Shown: piece after piece, positions 18,011 through 25,872 of the stretch
Layout: the number at the start of each line of letters is the position of its first letter
How positions within the stretch are numbered: position 1 is the first letter of the stretch
The notes under the pieces: model-generated
Database searches by the model: none
What the model was told of the DNA's origin: nothing
What the model saw: the letters and a program-made list of their open reading frames with translations, nothing else
Assembly: GCA_002069785.1 (NCBI GenBank)
Contig: MWCA01000010.1
Location: forward strand, 1-64,000
Origin: Lentisphaerae bacterium ADurb.Bin242
GTDB lineage: Bacteria; Verrucomicrobiota; Lentisphaeria; Victivallales; UBA1829
DNA length: 64,000 nucleotides
Direction of reading: 5' to 3'
Translations under genes and position numbers: made by a program

Positions 18011-18769
18011 TTATTTGCCGGCGTTGGGAATTTGCGGGATCTTGACGGTATCCATGCCTTCCAGAAGAGCCTTGAAGGTGGACGAATCGACCATTCCGGC
18101 ATCCAGCCGGTTCAGCACGGAGCTGTCATTCGGACGCCGCAGCGCCGGATAAAGGGACGCCACGCGCGATGCGGCAATCAAGGCCTGCGCCTGCTGCGGA
18201 GGGAGTTGAAGAACCAGCGTGCCGGTCTGGTCCCCGCTCGATTGTCCCCCGCCGATTTCCAGCACGCGGACCCGCGGGAAAAGAACCGTCGTGACTTCTT
18301 TCGGTTTGGCCTCGACGCTGCCGTCCGCCTTGTTCTTCTCCTCGATCTGGAACGTGCCGATGATCGCCACCTCGTCGCCGGGCTTGAGCATGCTTGCGAT
18401 CGAACGCGACGGCAGCTGGATCGCCACGGCCCATTCGCCTTCGCCCACCACGTTGCCGATGCTCTGCGTTTCAAAGTCGTTCAGGTAGATGTAATCTCCG
18501 GACAGCTTGGGCACCAGCAGCTTCTGTCCGTTGATCATGGCGGCCTTGCTCCACAGGATCGCCTGGGCCGGAACGGCCGAACGTGGAACCGACTTGGGGC
18601 GGTAATACCCTTCCGCGAGCACCTCTCCGGCCGGAATGTTGCGCTGGGCGGCGGCCACATCCACCATCTCTTCGCTTTTTGACAGATTGGACGAGATGAC
18701 CCGGCTGACGGCAAAGACCGCCGCCAGTCCGAGAACCACGGCCAGAATCAGCGGAACCGAATTCTTCAT
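18011..18769 (-). CDS. cpaB: Tad pilus assembly protein CpaB/RcpC
   Basis: Protein of 252 residues with one N-terminal signal/anchor helix (PLILAVVLGLAAVFAV) and a following SAF-type domain: VAAAQRNIPAGEVLAEGYYR at about 38-57, then SRSIASMLKPGDEVAIIGTF. CpaB proteins act in the periplasm with the secretin, possibly binding peptidoglycan. It is the first structural Tad gene, directly after the kinase gene (19-base gap). Confidence 0.9.
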   Translation of the reverse strand: MKNSVPLILAVVLGLAAVFAVSRVISSNLSKSEEMVDVAAAQRNIPAGEVLAEGYYRPKSVPRSAVPAQAILWSKAAMINGQKLLVPKLSGDYIYLNDFETQSIGNVVGEGEWAVAIQLPSRSIASMLKPGDEVAIIGTFQIEEKNKADGSVEAKPKEVTTVLFPRVRVLEIGGGQSSGDQTGTLVLQLPPQQAQALIAASRVASLYPALRRPNDSSVLNRLDAGMVDSSTFKALLEGMDTVKIPQIPNAGK

Positions 18770-18788
18770 TTTTTTATCTCCCTTGCTG

Positions 18789-21461
18789 TTAGAAAGTTAC
18801 TATCGTCATGACACAATCGGAAACGGTTCCTGCCCTGACATTCACCGGCTCGCTCTCCTGTCCCCGGATGCCTTTCTCCCGGACGCGCATCAGCACGGTG
18901 TATTCTCCCGGCGACAATCCCTTCATGGTATAGGGAAACCGGACCGGTTTCCAGGCGGCGTCCGTGTTTTTCAGCTTGACTTCAGCTCCATTCCGGAGGA
19001 TGTATTTTTCCAGTTCGCCGGAATTCGACTTGACCGATGAAATCGTGATTCCGCCGGTCGACCCGTCCATTTTTTCGGCCTTCAGCAGCGTAATGACCTT
19101 GCTCTGGTCCCGGGCCAGTGTGAATACTTCCCGGTAGTTCTCATATCCGTCGCAGCTTGCCGTAATGATGTAATTTCCTCCGGGGAGGTCCTTGAATGAC
19201 CGGATGCCCGTCAGATATTCCGTCACGGGTGTCATTTTGCCGTCCTCCCGGGAAAGCTCCAGGCGGACTTTGTTCACATTGGCGCTGAGCCGGAGGTCGA
19301 AATTGTTTTTGTCCTGGGCAATGTCCCCGTCCTTGTCTTTCGGAACCGCAAACAGAATTTCCCTGGCGGCGTATCCGCTCAGCCTGGCAACGGCTTTGTA
19401 TTCGCCGCCGGGAAGACGCAGCCGCAAGGACCGGTCCTTCACTTTTTCATTGAAGAATGTCTTATCTCCGCCCGTCACCGTAAGGCTGGTTCCCGGAGTG
19501 ACGCTGAGATCGAATTCGTAAAGGACGCGGGAAAGCGGATAGTTCCCGGATTTGTTCTGCGGAATGGTCAGAAGTTCTTCCCGTTCGACATAATCCGGGC
19601 AAGTCAGCCGCAGCGTGTAGACAGCCCGGACGAGGCCGGACAGAACGATTTTGCCGCTGGTTCCGACCAGTCCGTACTCTTTCCAGGCGGACTGTCCTTT
19701 TTTGATTTCCACCAAAGTCCCGGGGGTGGTCGTCAATGCAAAATTGTATTCCACGGGCAGCAGCAGCCGTTCAAGGCTTTCCTTCTGGGGGGATTCGACC
19801 GTCATTTCGGCGGAAAGGTATCCATCCAGGGAAAGCTTCAGCCGATAACTCCCCTGCGGAAGCCGGAGATTGGAGAATCCTTCCCGGACAATCCCTTCCC
19901 AAACCGTTTTTCCGTCCTGGATCAGCTCGTATTTCGCTCCGGGGGTGGTCGTCAGCTTGAACGGAAACCCTTCGGTGAACGGTTGAGCGGCCGTTTCCTT
20001 TGGCGGAAGAGTCTTCCCGGCCGCCTGGACGGCTGCCGGTCGATCCTCCGGTCTGGGCGGGGACCCGCGGAAAAGGAAAAATCCGGCGATTCCGAGGACA
20101 GCGACGGCAACGGCTCCGGCGGCAAGTCCCAGCCGTTTTCTTTTTTTCCGGAGGAAATGGGGCGCTTCCCGGAAGGTCGAAAGGGAGGACGGCGAACTTA
20201 CCGCGTCCGTTCCGAGGGCTCCCTCCATGGCGTTCCGCACCAGCTTCTGCGACTCGGTCACCGGGCGTCTCGGCGAGATTTTTCCGAGGGCGGAGAGCAG
20301 TTCCGCCATATTCTGATACCGATTGTTTGCTTCTTTGTCCAGCATCTTCATGATGAGTTTCGCGGTTCCGGGAGTGATCTCGGGATTCAGCGCACGGGGA
20401 TCGGGCACGGGATCGGAAAACAGCTTCGAGAGGATGTCGTAGGTGCTGGAGCCGGGATAAGGCACCTGTCCGGTGAGCATTTCATAAAAGGTGGCGCCGA
20501 GACTGTAAATATCGGCCCGGATGTCCACATGTTTGGCGTCGCGGGCCTGTTCCGGGGAGAGATAGGCGGGCGTGCCCATCATCACATTGGTCCGGGTGAG
20601 GCAGACATCCTCCTCATCGACGGACTTTGCAATTCCCAGGTCGGCCAGTTTGACGTCGCCGCGCCGGGTGAGCATGATGTTGTCCGGCTTGATGTCGCGG
20701 TGGACGATGCCGTATTCCTCCGCGGCCGCCAGCGCCTCGCAAACCGCCTCGATGATCACCAGCGCCTGTTCTTCCGTCAGCCGTTTGGCCGCTTTCAGAA
20801 GATTCCGGACGGTCCCCCCGTCCACATATTCCATCACGATGTAGGACAGGCCGCGGGCGTCGTCCGTTTCCACGTCCATGACGTTCACCACGTTGGAGTG
20901 CCGTATTTCGCAGGCGGTTTTGGCTTCCCGGATGAAGCGCGTCAGAAATTGCGAATTTTTCGCCGCGATGTCCTTCGGCAGGACCTTGATCGCCCGCAAA
21001 ACCCCGAGGGTATCATGCTTTGCCAGATAGATTTCGCCCATTCCGCCTTTGCCGAGACGTCCCTCAATGATGTATTTTCCGAGGACTTCCCCGTCTTTCA
21101 GCATATAGCTGTCATGGACTGTCGGGGCTGTTTTTTTCTCGGACGGCCGGCTGTCCTTCGGTTCGGCGGAAGGGGTCATGGTCATTTCCGTATGCGGTTC
21201 GGAATCCTTCGGTGCGGATGGTCCGGCCATCGTCATTTCGGTATTGGATCCTTTTGGACTCTCTTGGTTTTCAAGGACTTGCTTTTCTTTTTCCGCAGTG
21301 TCCGGACTGTCTTTCGAGGGTTCGGAGGGAGGGGTAATGGTCATTTCCGTATGCGGGCCGGAATCCTGCGGGGGAGCCCCTGGAACCATTGTCATTTCGG
21401 TATGGAATTCTTCGGAAACGCCTTGGGCGTCGATTTCGGGATTTTTTCCGCTTTTTGTCAT
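18789..21461 (-). CDS. Membrane Ser/Thr kinase with PEGA-like repeats
   Basis: Protein of 890 residues, first gene of the Tad operon. Residues 1-110 are disordered, Ser/Pro/Glu-rich, and carry T-E-M-T motifs beginning at Thr21, 38, 74 and 91. The kinase domain (about 130-395) has the glycine loop GKGGMG, Lys159, HRDIKPDN with catalytic Asp256, ADLG with Asp274 and GTPAYLSPEQ. One membrane helix near 445-465 is followed by about five extracytoplasmic PEGA-like beta repeats that could sense the envelope. It should phosphorylate FHA proteins or itself and be reversed by the PP2C enzyme. The start codon lies inside a fifth DNA copy of the motif repeat (ACG GAA ATG ACA), so the first repeat is half translated. 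Confidence 0.92.
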   Translation of the reverse strand: MTKSGKNPEIDAQGVSEEFHTEMTMVPGAPPQDSGPHTEMTITPPSEPSKDSPDTAEKEKQVLENQESPKGSNTEMTMAGPSAPKDSEPHTEMTMTPSAEPKDSRPSEKKTAPTVHDSYMLKDGEVLGKYIIEGRLGKGGMGEIYLAKHDTLGVLRAIKVLPKDIAAKNSQFLTRFIREAKTACEIRHSNVVNVMDVETDDARGLSYIVMEYVDGGTVRNLLKAAKRLTEEQALVIIEAVCEALAAAEEYGIVHRDIKPDNIMLTRRGDVKLADLGIAKSVDEEDVCLTRTNVMMGTPAYLSPEQARDAKHVDIRADIYSLGATFYEMLTGQVPYPGSSTYDILSKLFSDPVPDPRALNPEITPGTAKLIMKMLDKEANNRYQNMAELLSALGKISPRRPVTESQKLVRNAMEGALGTDAVSSPSSLSTFREAPHFLRKKRKRLGLAAGAVAVAVLGIAGFFLFRGSPPRPEDRPAAVQAAGKTLPPKETAAQPFTEGFPFKLTTTPGAKYELIQDGKTVWEGIVREGFSNLRLPQGSYRLKLSLDGYLSAEMTVESPQKESLERLLLPVEYNFALTTTPGTLVEIKKGQSAWKEYGLVGTSGKIVLSGLVRAVYTLRLTCPDYVEREELLTIPQNKSGNYPLSRVLYEFDLSVTPGTSLTVTGGDKTFFNEKVKDRSLRLRLPGGEYKAVARLSGYAAREILFAVPKDKDGDIAQDKNNFDLRLSANVNKVRLELSREDGKMTPVTEYLTGIRSFKDLPGGNYIITASCDGYENYREVFTLARDQSKVITLLKAEKMDGSTGGITISSVKSNSGELEKYILRNGAEVKLKNTDAAWKPVRFPYTMKGLSPGEYTVLMRVREKGIRGQESEPVNVRAGTVSDCVMTIVTF

Positions 21462-21492
21462 TTCCGTATCATCTCAGATTATTTTTTTTAAA

Positions 21493-21584
21493 ATATAAAT
21501 GAATATACACTAAAAATCCATTCTGGCAATCGTTCCAAAGGATGATTTCATTAAAAAAAAGTTCGCACTAAAGTATGAAAAGCT
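21493..21584 (-). promoter_or_regulatory. Promoter module of Tad operon 1 (kinase side)
   Basis: Read on the minus strand this holds box 1 AGCTTTTCATACTTT (21570-21584), a 29-nt gap, box 2 CTTTGGAACGATTG (21527-21540), then a -35 TTGCCA that uses the last three bases of box 2, 16 nt, and a -10 TATATT (21502-21507). Both boxes recur with the same 29-nt gap at 23120-23177 in front of the other Tad operon. The boxes lie where an activator would contact RNA polymerase. Confidence 0.8.
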
Positions 21585-21600
21585 CTCAAATCGAGCTTTT
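21578..21600. repeat. Inverted repeat beside box 1
   Basis: Arms AAAAGCTC and GAGCTTTT are perfect 8-bp complements around a 7-nt centre. The left arm overlaps box 1, and the right arm begins a plus-strand AGCTTTTCTA that resembles the start of box 1, so this may be a dimeric binding site shared by the kinase operon and the LuxR gene. A transcript hairpin is possible but it lies upstream of the LuxR promoter. Confidence 0.5.
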
Positions 21601-21623
21601 CTATGAAAAAAAACCAAAAAATC

Positions 21624-21652
21624 TTGCATTTTCAAAAAATTGGAATTATAAT
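21624..21652 (+). promoter_or_regulatory. Promoter of the membrane LuxR regulator
   Basis: A -35 TTGCAT (21624-21629), 17 nt and a perfect -10 TATAAT (21647-21652) lie just upstream of the regulator gene. This is a good sigma-70 type promoter at a sensible distance from the ribosome-binding site near 21670. Confidence 0.7.
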
Positions 21653-21688
21653 AAATTGCGGAGAGTTTAAAGAGGGGGCGTCAGGCTT

Positions 21689-23113
21689 TTGAAGGATTTT
21701 TTGTATAATAAAAGATTGATTTCAGTAGTGTCTTTTTCACTGCTGTTTGCCTATCTGCTTTCTTTTGTATTCGAGGGCCGGGTGCTGTATGGCATCCTCG
21801 ATTCTGCCGGATTTTCATACGAGATGTTTATCTTCACCGCCATTCTGGCTCATTTCGCCGGGCTGGTCAGCTGCGGGTTTTTGATTCATCCTTTTTTCGG
21901 GGCAAGAAACACCATGCTGGGAGGAATCGGGATCTCTCTTTTCGGGACGATTCTATTCTTTTTCAAGCTGCCGATGCCGGTTTGGGGATTTGTGCTGGCG
22001 GTATGCGCATTCGCCTGCGGCTGTTCGGTGGCGGCGTGGGGATATTACCTGAAAACCTGTACGCCCAAAAACGAAAAGATCAAAACCTGCGCCGATGTGC
22101 TGATTTATTCGAATATTATTATGACGCTTATCAATGTCGCGACGTTCCTGTCGAACCCGTTTCTCGGCTTGTGGCTGTCATGGCTTGTGCTTCTGTTTTC
22201 GGGCGTATTCACGTGGTTTCTGCCGCAGGAGACTCGTGCGGCAAATGAAGGAACCGTTTCTTTCGGGGAGAATCCATCCGCCGTATCGCTGCGGGCTCCC
22301 ATGATGTTCCTGATTGCTTTCATGGTTCTCCTCACCATCAATTCCGGCCTGATGTATCAAGTCCTGAATCCTGCGTTTGAACATCTTACGTTCCTGACCT
22401 GCTGGTATTGGGCTTTGCCTTACATTGCGGCCCTTTGGATTATCCGGAACCTTCCGTCCTCTCTGAACCGGGCCTATTTCCTTTATGCGGGCATGGCGAT
22501 GGTGATGATGTCTTTTATCGCCTTCATGCTGCTGAACCGGGGAACGGTGGATTATCTGGTGGTGAACACGCTGATGCTGGGCGCCTGCGGCGTATTCGAT
22601 CTGTTCTGGTGGAGCATCATCGGTGAAATGCTGGATTATAGTGCGAAGCCGGTCCGAACCGCGGGAATCTGTATTTCCGCGAATGTCGGAGGGGTTCTCC
22701 TGGGAGGGCTCCTGGGGAGTCTCATCACATCGGCCCGGCTGCCCGATTCCCATACCACTGTCATTGCCCTGTCGGTGGTCTGCGTTACGCTGGCGATCAT
22801 GCCGACGCTGAACCACCGCCTTCTCCGGCTGCTGAAAACAAACGCTTATCTTTTAGCATATTCCGGGTTGCCGGCGACTTCAAAAGCCAGGATTGTCAAT
22901 GTGGCCAAAGCAGTCAATCCGCTGACGGACAGGGAATGCGAAGTTCTGGAGCTGATTCTTTCCGCGAAATCCAATAGAGCCATTGCGGAAAAGCTTTTCA
23001 TCAGCGAAAGCACCGTAAAGACGCATGTGAAAAATATATTTGCAAAATATGATGTCGCCAGCCGGGCGGAACTGATCAGCACTCTTTTGAAAAATCCGTC
23101 GGGTTCCGACTGA
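21689..23113 (+). CDS. 12-TM LuxR-type transcriptional regulator
   Basis: Protein of 474 residues with about twelve hydrophobic helices (residues 8-385), an arrangement like a major-facilitator fold, followed by a cytoplasmic LuxR/FixJ helix-turn-helix (about 408-465: LTDRECEVLELI, then FISESTVKTHVKNIFAKY). It probably senses a membrane or extracellular signal and binds DNA from the membrane. Translation starts at TTG with an AGAGGGGG site about 11 nt upstream; no in-frame ATG fits the first helix. It sits between the two halves of the Tad locus, flanked by two matching promoter modules, and is the best candidate for their activator. Similar 12-TM LuxR proteins are known in other gut bacteria. 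Confidence 0.88.
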   Translation: MKDFLYNKRLISVVSFSLLFAYLLSFVFEGRVLYGILDSAGFSYEMFIFTAILAHFAGLVSCGFLIHPFFGARNTMLGGIGISLFGTILFFFKLPMPVWGFVLAVCAFACGCSVAAWGYYLKTCTPKNEKIKTCADVLIYSNIIMTLINVATFLSNPFLGLWLSWLVLLFSGVFTWFLPQETRAANEGTVSFGENPSAVSLRAPMMFLIAFMVLLTINSGLMYQVLNPAFEHLTFLTCWYWALPYIAALWIIRNLPSSLNRAYFLYAGMAMVMMSFIAFMLLNRGTVDYLVVNTLMLGACGVFDLFWWSIIGEMLDYSAKPVRTAGICISANVGGVLLGGLLGSLITSARLPDSHTTVIALSVVCVTLAIMPTLNHRLLRLLKTNAYLLAYSGLPATSKARIVNVAKAVNPLTDRECEVLELILSAKSNRAIAEKLFISESTVKTHVKNIFAKYDVASRAELISTLLKNPSGSD

Positions 23114-23119
23114 TTTTTC

Positions 23120-23212
23120 AGCTTTTCATACTTTGGTATGACATCATTCCATGCAAATTCATTCTTTGGAACGATTGTCAACCTTCCGTTCCTGGAATAT
23201 ATTTCTTTATAT
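23120..23212 (+). promoter_or_regulatory. Promoter module of Tad operon 2 (pilin side)
   Basis: Holds box 1 AGCTTTTCATACTTT (23120-23134), a 29-nt gap, box 2 CTTTGGAACGATTG (23164-23177), a -35 TTGTCA (23175-23180), 17 nt and a -10 TATATT (23198-23203). The order, sequence and 29-nt spacing repeat those in front of the kinase operon on the other strand. It begins only 6 nt after the stop of the LuxR gene. Confidence 0.8.
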
Positions 23213-23251
23213 AAAACAGCCAATTTCAGAGATCAACCAAAGGATTGTCAA

Positions 23252-24151
23252 ATGATCAGTAAAAAATGGACGGTTTGCGCGGCGGGGGCCGCAATGCTGT
23301 ATGCCAGCGGCTGTGCAAATTTCATTCGCAATGTGGAAAGCACTGTCCCCGAGGTGGAACGGAAGAATGTCAGCGCCATGTACGCGGTGCGTTTCGATCC
23401 GGACCCGCCGGTGAATACAGTATTCCCTGCGACGGCGGAACTTGTTGAGAAACAGCTTGTTAAAAACTATCAGGTCAAGAAGACGGAAGCCTTGGTGACC
23501 CCCTACAGCGGCTGGCGGAAATGCTATGAAGTCCCGTGCGGACTGGTCCTTTTCCCTGTTTCGATTGCCTCCCACATCGTCAGCGCCGTGACTTTCGGAG
23601 TGTATCCGTTTTCGGTTTCGGGAGTCATCAACGACCTTGCGTTCAGCGGGATGAATCCTTTCCTCAACTGGGAAACCGAATCGCGGACGGCTCTCCGTCC
23701 GATTTCTTCGGAACGTGTTCTGACGGATGAAGTTACGGCCAATAAAGTCACGCCTCTTTCCAAGGTGAAGGTCCGTGTTTTGTCCGGGGAGCGTTCCAAA
23801 GATTTCGTCACGGATTCGTTTGGCGTTTTCAAGGTGACGCTGGTCGGAATCTCCCAGGAAGATTCTCTCTTCAATGCCGCCCGCAACCTGGAATTCCAGG
23901 TCGGAGACAATTTGACTCCGGTGAAGTCGATCATTCTCAGCCGGGAATTCGTCGGCAAGCTGCTGCGTGCCCGTGCGACGATCGTTGCATATGAAATGGC
24001 CCCCTCCGGCACAAAGCTGGTCCATGCGGTCAAGACTCTTGAAAAACTGAACTTCATCCAGCTGGCCTACGACTTCGAGAAGCGCGAGCTTGAAAAATAC
24101 AAGAATGACACCGCGTTCATGAACGATTTCAACAAAGTATCCATGGAATGA
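23252..24151 (+). CDS. Lipoprotein, first gene of pilin operon
   Basis: Protein of 299 residues beginning with a lipoprotein signal peptide whose lipobox is ASGC (Cys21), so it is expected to be lipid-anchored in the envelope. The rest contains a hydrophobic stretch around 96-125 and a region of mixed beta pattern; no family was recognised. The ATG at 23252 follows an AAAGGA site and places the lipobox normally; an upstream in-frame ATG at 23138 would lie inside the promoter module and is rejected. It overlaps the next pilin-like gene by 4 bases. A pilotin-like helper of the secretin is a possibility, inferred only from position. Confidence 0.75.
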   Translation: MISKKWTVCAAGAAMLYASGCANFIRNVESTVPEVERKNVSAMYAVRFDPDPPVNTVFPATAELVEKQLVKNYQVKKTEALVTPYSGWRKCYEVPCGLVLFPVSIASHIVSAVTFGVYPFSVSGVINDLAFSGMNPFLNWETESRTALRPISSERVLTDEVTANKVTPLSKVKVRVLSGERSKDFVTDSFGVFKVTLVGISQEDSLFNAARNLEFQVGDNLTPVKSIILSREFVGKLLRARATIVAYEMAPSGTKLVHAVKTLEKLNFIQLAYDFEKRELEKYKNDTAFMNDFNKVSME

Positions 24152-24396
24152 GTATGAGGAAACCGGGAAAATCGGATCGGGGAGACGTTTTGATGGAATA
24201 TGTCCTGATAACCGTTCTCATCATCGTTCCCATTGTGGCCGGTTCCAAGATTTTTTTCTCGGCGGACGGCAGTTCCGGAACGACCGCGTCCGCCGCAATG
24301 GCTTTGGAAACCCCCGGCGACTTCGGAATCGTCGGGAACGATTTTGTAAGAATGTGCCGGGGAGTATTCAGCGGACTGGCTCTGCCGGTTCCATAA
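24148..24396 (+). CDS. Flp-type pilin-like protein (minor)
   Basis: Small protein of 82 residues. A basic leader ends in Gly, followed by DVLMEYVLITVLIIVPIVAG: the G/xxxxEY cleavage pattern of Flp prepilins with Glu at +5 and Tyr at +6, then a single hydrophobic helix. The tail is longer and different from that of the next gene. The start codon overlaps the lipoprotein stop by 4 bases. It is probably a minor pilin or initiator, since the better-translated neighbour at 24424 has a stronger ribosome-binding site. Confidence 0.78.
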   Translation: MSMRKPGKSDRGDVLMEYVLITVLIIVPIVAGSKIFFSADGSSGTTASAAMALETPGDFGIVGNDFVRMCRGVFSGLALPVP

Positions 24397-24423
24397 TCTT
24401 AAAAAACCACAAAGGAGGGTTCC

Positions 24424-24717
24424 ATGAAGTTGAACACATTGAAAAAGTCGCGTTTCGGACGTCTCGTCTGCCGTATTCTCGGAAATGAAAGAGGCGCTGT
24501 GATGATGGAATACGTCATCATCGCCGTTCTGATTGCCGCCGCGTGCGTGGTGGCGGTCGCCGTTTTCGGCAAAACGATTGTCGGCATGTTCGACGTTGCC
24601 GGAAAAGGCGCTTCCGCGCAGCATACCGAAGCGAAATCAACGCTCGACAAAACACAGACGGACCAGGGAACGCAGGCGACCGAGGCCGGCAAATACCACG
24701 ATTCCATGCACAAATAA
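24424..24717 (+). CDS. flp: Flp-type major pilin
   Basis: Pilin of 97 residues. A leader of about 24 residues ends in RG, followed by AVMMEYVIIAVLIAAACVVA, matching the Flp G/xxxxEY motif (Glu +5, Tyr +6). A Thr/Gln/Lys-rich hydrophilic tail follows. An AAGGAGGG ribosome-binding site 6 nt before the ATG suggests strong expression, so this is the likely main subunit of the Tad fibre. The prepilin peptidase follows directly. Confidence 0.88.
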   Translation: MKLNTLKKSRFGRLVCRILGNERGAVMMEYVIIAVLIAAACVVAVAVFGKTIVGMFDVAGKGASAQHTEAKSTLDKTQTDQGTQATEAGKYHDSMHK

Positions 24718-24741
24718 TCCCCGTCGGCCCGGATTGTTCTT

Positions 24742-25281
24742 TTGGCATGGAATGTATGGCTGACAGCCGCGGTTGTGACGCCGTGGCTGATTTTGCTTTG
24801 CCGGTATGACTGGCGGGAGCGGCGTTTGCCCAACCTTTTGACGCTGGGCGGAGCGGCGTGCATCCTCGTATGGCGTCTCGGTTGGGGCGGCGTTCCTTCG
24901 TTTCTGGACGGCCTGGCGGGCGCGGTTGTGTGCGCCGTGTTTCTGCTGGTTCCGCTGCTGGTGCGCGCCGCGGGCGCGGGCGATGTCAAAATGTTATTTG
25001 CGTGCGGCGCCGTGACCGGGCTGGGAACCGTGTTGGAGTTCCTTTTGTTCACTTCGCTTTCCGGCCTGGCGGTCGTGGTTTTGATGCTGCTGACGCATCA
25101 TGCCGACGGCGCCCGGCTGAAACATTATTTTCGCAGTCTGTTTGACTGGCGTTATGACCGGGCGGCCGGAAAAGCCGCGCTTCCTCCGAAAAGTTCGGAG
25201 CGCGTGCGTGTCCCGTTCGGTCTCGCGATTGCCTCCGGATTGTGGTTGACTTTGATTTTCAAAGGGTTCCATCTGATATGA
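24742..25281 (+). CDS. cpaA: Prepilin peptidase (CpaA/TadV, A24 family)
   Basis: Membrane aspartic protease of 179 residues with several hydrophobic helices. The two catalytic aspartates are in RYDWRERRLPN (Asp23) and the GAGD motif (Asp81). It should remove the leaders of the Flp pilins and TadE-like proteins at the inner membrane. A TTG start is used because no in-frame ATG precedes the first catalytic region; the site in front is weak and a GTG at 24775 is possible. The stop overlaps the next ATG by 4 bases. Confidence 0.88.
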   Translation: MAWNVWLTAAVVTPWLILLCRYDWRERRLPNLLTLGGAACILVWRLGWGGVPSFLDGLAGAVVCAVFLLVPLLVRAAGAGDVKMLFACGAVTGLGTVLEFLLFTSLSGLAVVVLMLLTHHADGARLKHYFRSLFDWRYDRAAGKAALPPKSSERVRVPFGLAIASGLWLTLIFKGFHLI

Positions 25282-25871
25282 AAAACCGTGCGGAACAGGG
25301 AAGCATGATGCTCGAAGCGGTGATATGTCTTCCGGTGGTGCTGGTGCTGGTCCTCGGATGCATGCAGATCGCCCACATCTGGATGGCCCGGCAGGTGGTT
25401 CAATATGCCGCATTCGCCGCGGCGCGGTCCCTGCTGACGGTTCCCAATTCCCGGCATTTCACGGCCGTCCAGCCCGGCGGCGACGCTCACAAGGCGGCGG
25501 CCGCCGTCTGCGCCTGGATCGCGCTTTCCCAGCGGCCCGGAGCGGCGCCGGTCCGGGTGCCCGGCTGGGGCGGGATTCCCGGTTCCGGCGGAATCGACGA
25601 GAAACTTCGCCTGGAACTGAAACAGCCCGCCGGGGAATGGGTTCCCGTGGTCACGGTGAATTTTGATTTCCCGATGGTGATTCCTGTGGCCGGTCCGATC
25701 ATCGGCTGGGCAGTCAACCCCTGGCAGGAAAATCAGGAATGGCTGGAACGGAAAGCCGATGTGACCGGAAACACCCACGGCGGCGAAAGCGTCCGGTATC
25801 CGTATATCCGTTTCCGGGAATCCGCCGCGCTTTCCAAACCCTACATCCTTCCGGATTTCACGGGAGACTGA
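25278..25871 (+). CDS. TadE-like pseudopilin
   Basis: Protein of 197 residues with a TadE-type start: QGSMMLEAVICLPVVLVLVLG, with Glu at the position expected for the processed helix, then a predicted extracytoplasmic domain. TadE-like proteins are minor pilins cleaved by the Tad prepilin peptidase. The ATG lies within the ATGA overlap with the peptidase stop, which was chosen over a GTG-type upstream extension inside the peptidase gene. Confidence 0.83.
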   Translation: MKNRAEQGSMMLEAVICLPVVLVLVLGCMQIAHIWMARQVVQYAAFAAARSLLTVPNSRHFTAVQPGGDAHKAAAAVCAWIALSQRPGAAPVRVPGWGGIPGSGGIDEKLRLELKQPAGEWVPVVTVNFDFPMVIPVAGPIIGWAVNPWQENQEWLERKADVTGNTHGGESVRYPYIRFRESAALSKPYILPDFTGD

Positions 25872-25872
25872 C

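Noticed and set aside
15624..18152. An 842-codon open frame on the plus strand
   Set aside because: Antisense to FHA-CpaF, secretin and CpaB, all of which have clear motifs; no recognisable domain in the plus-strand product.
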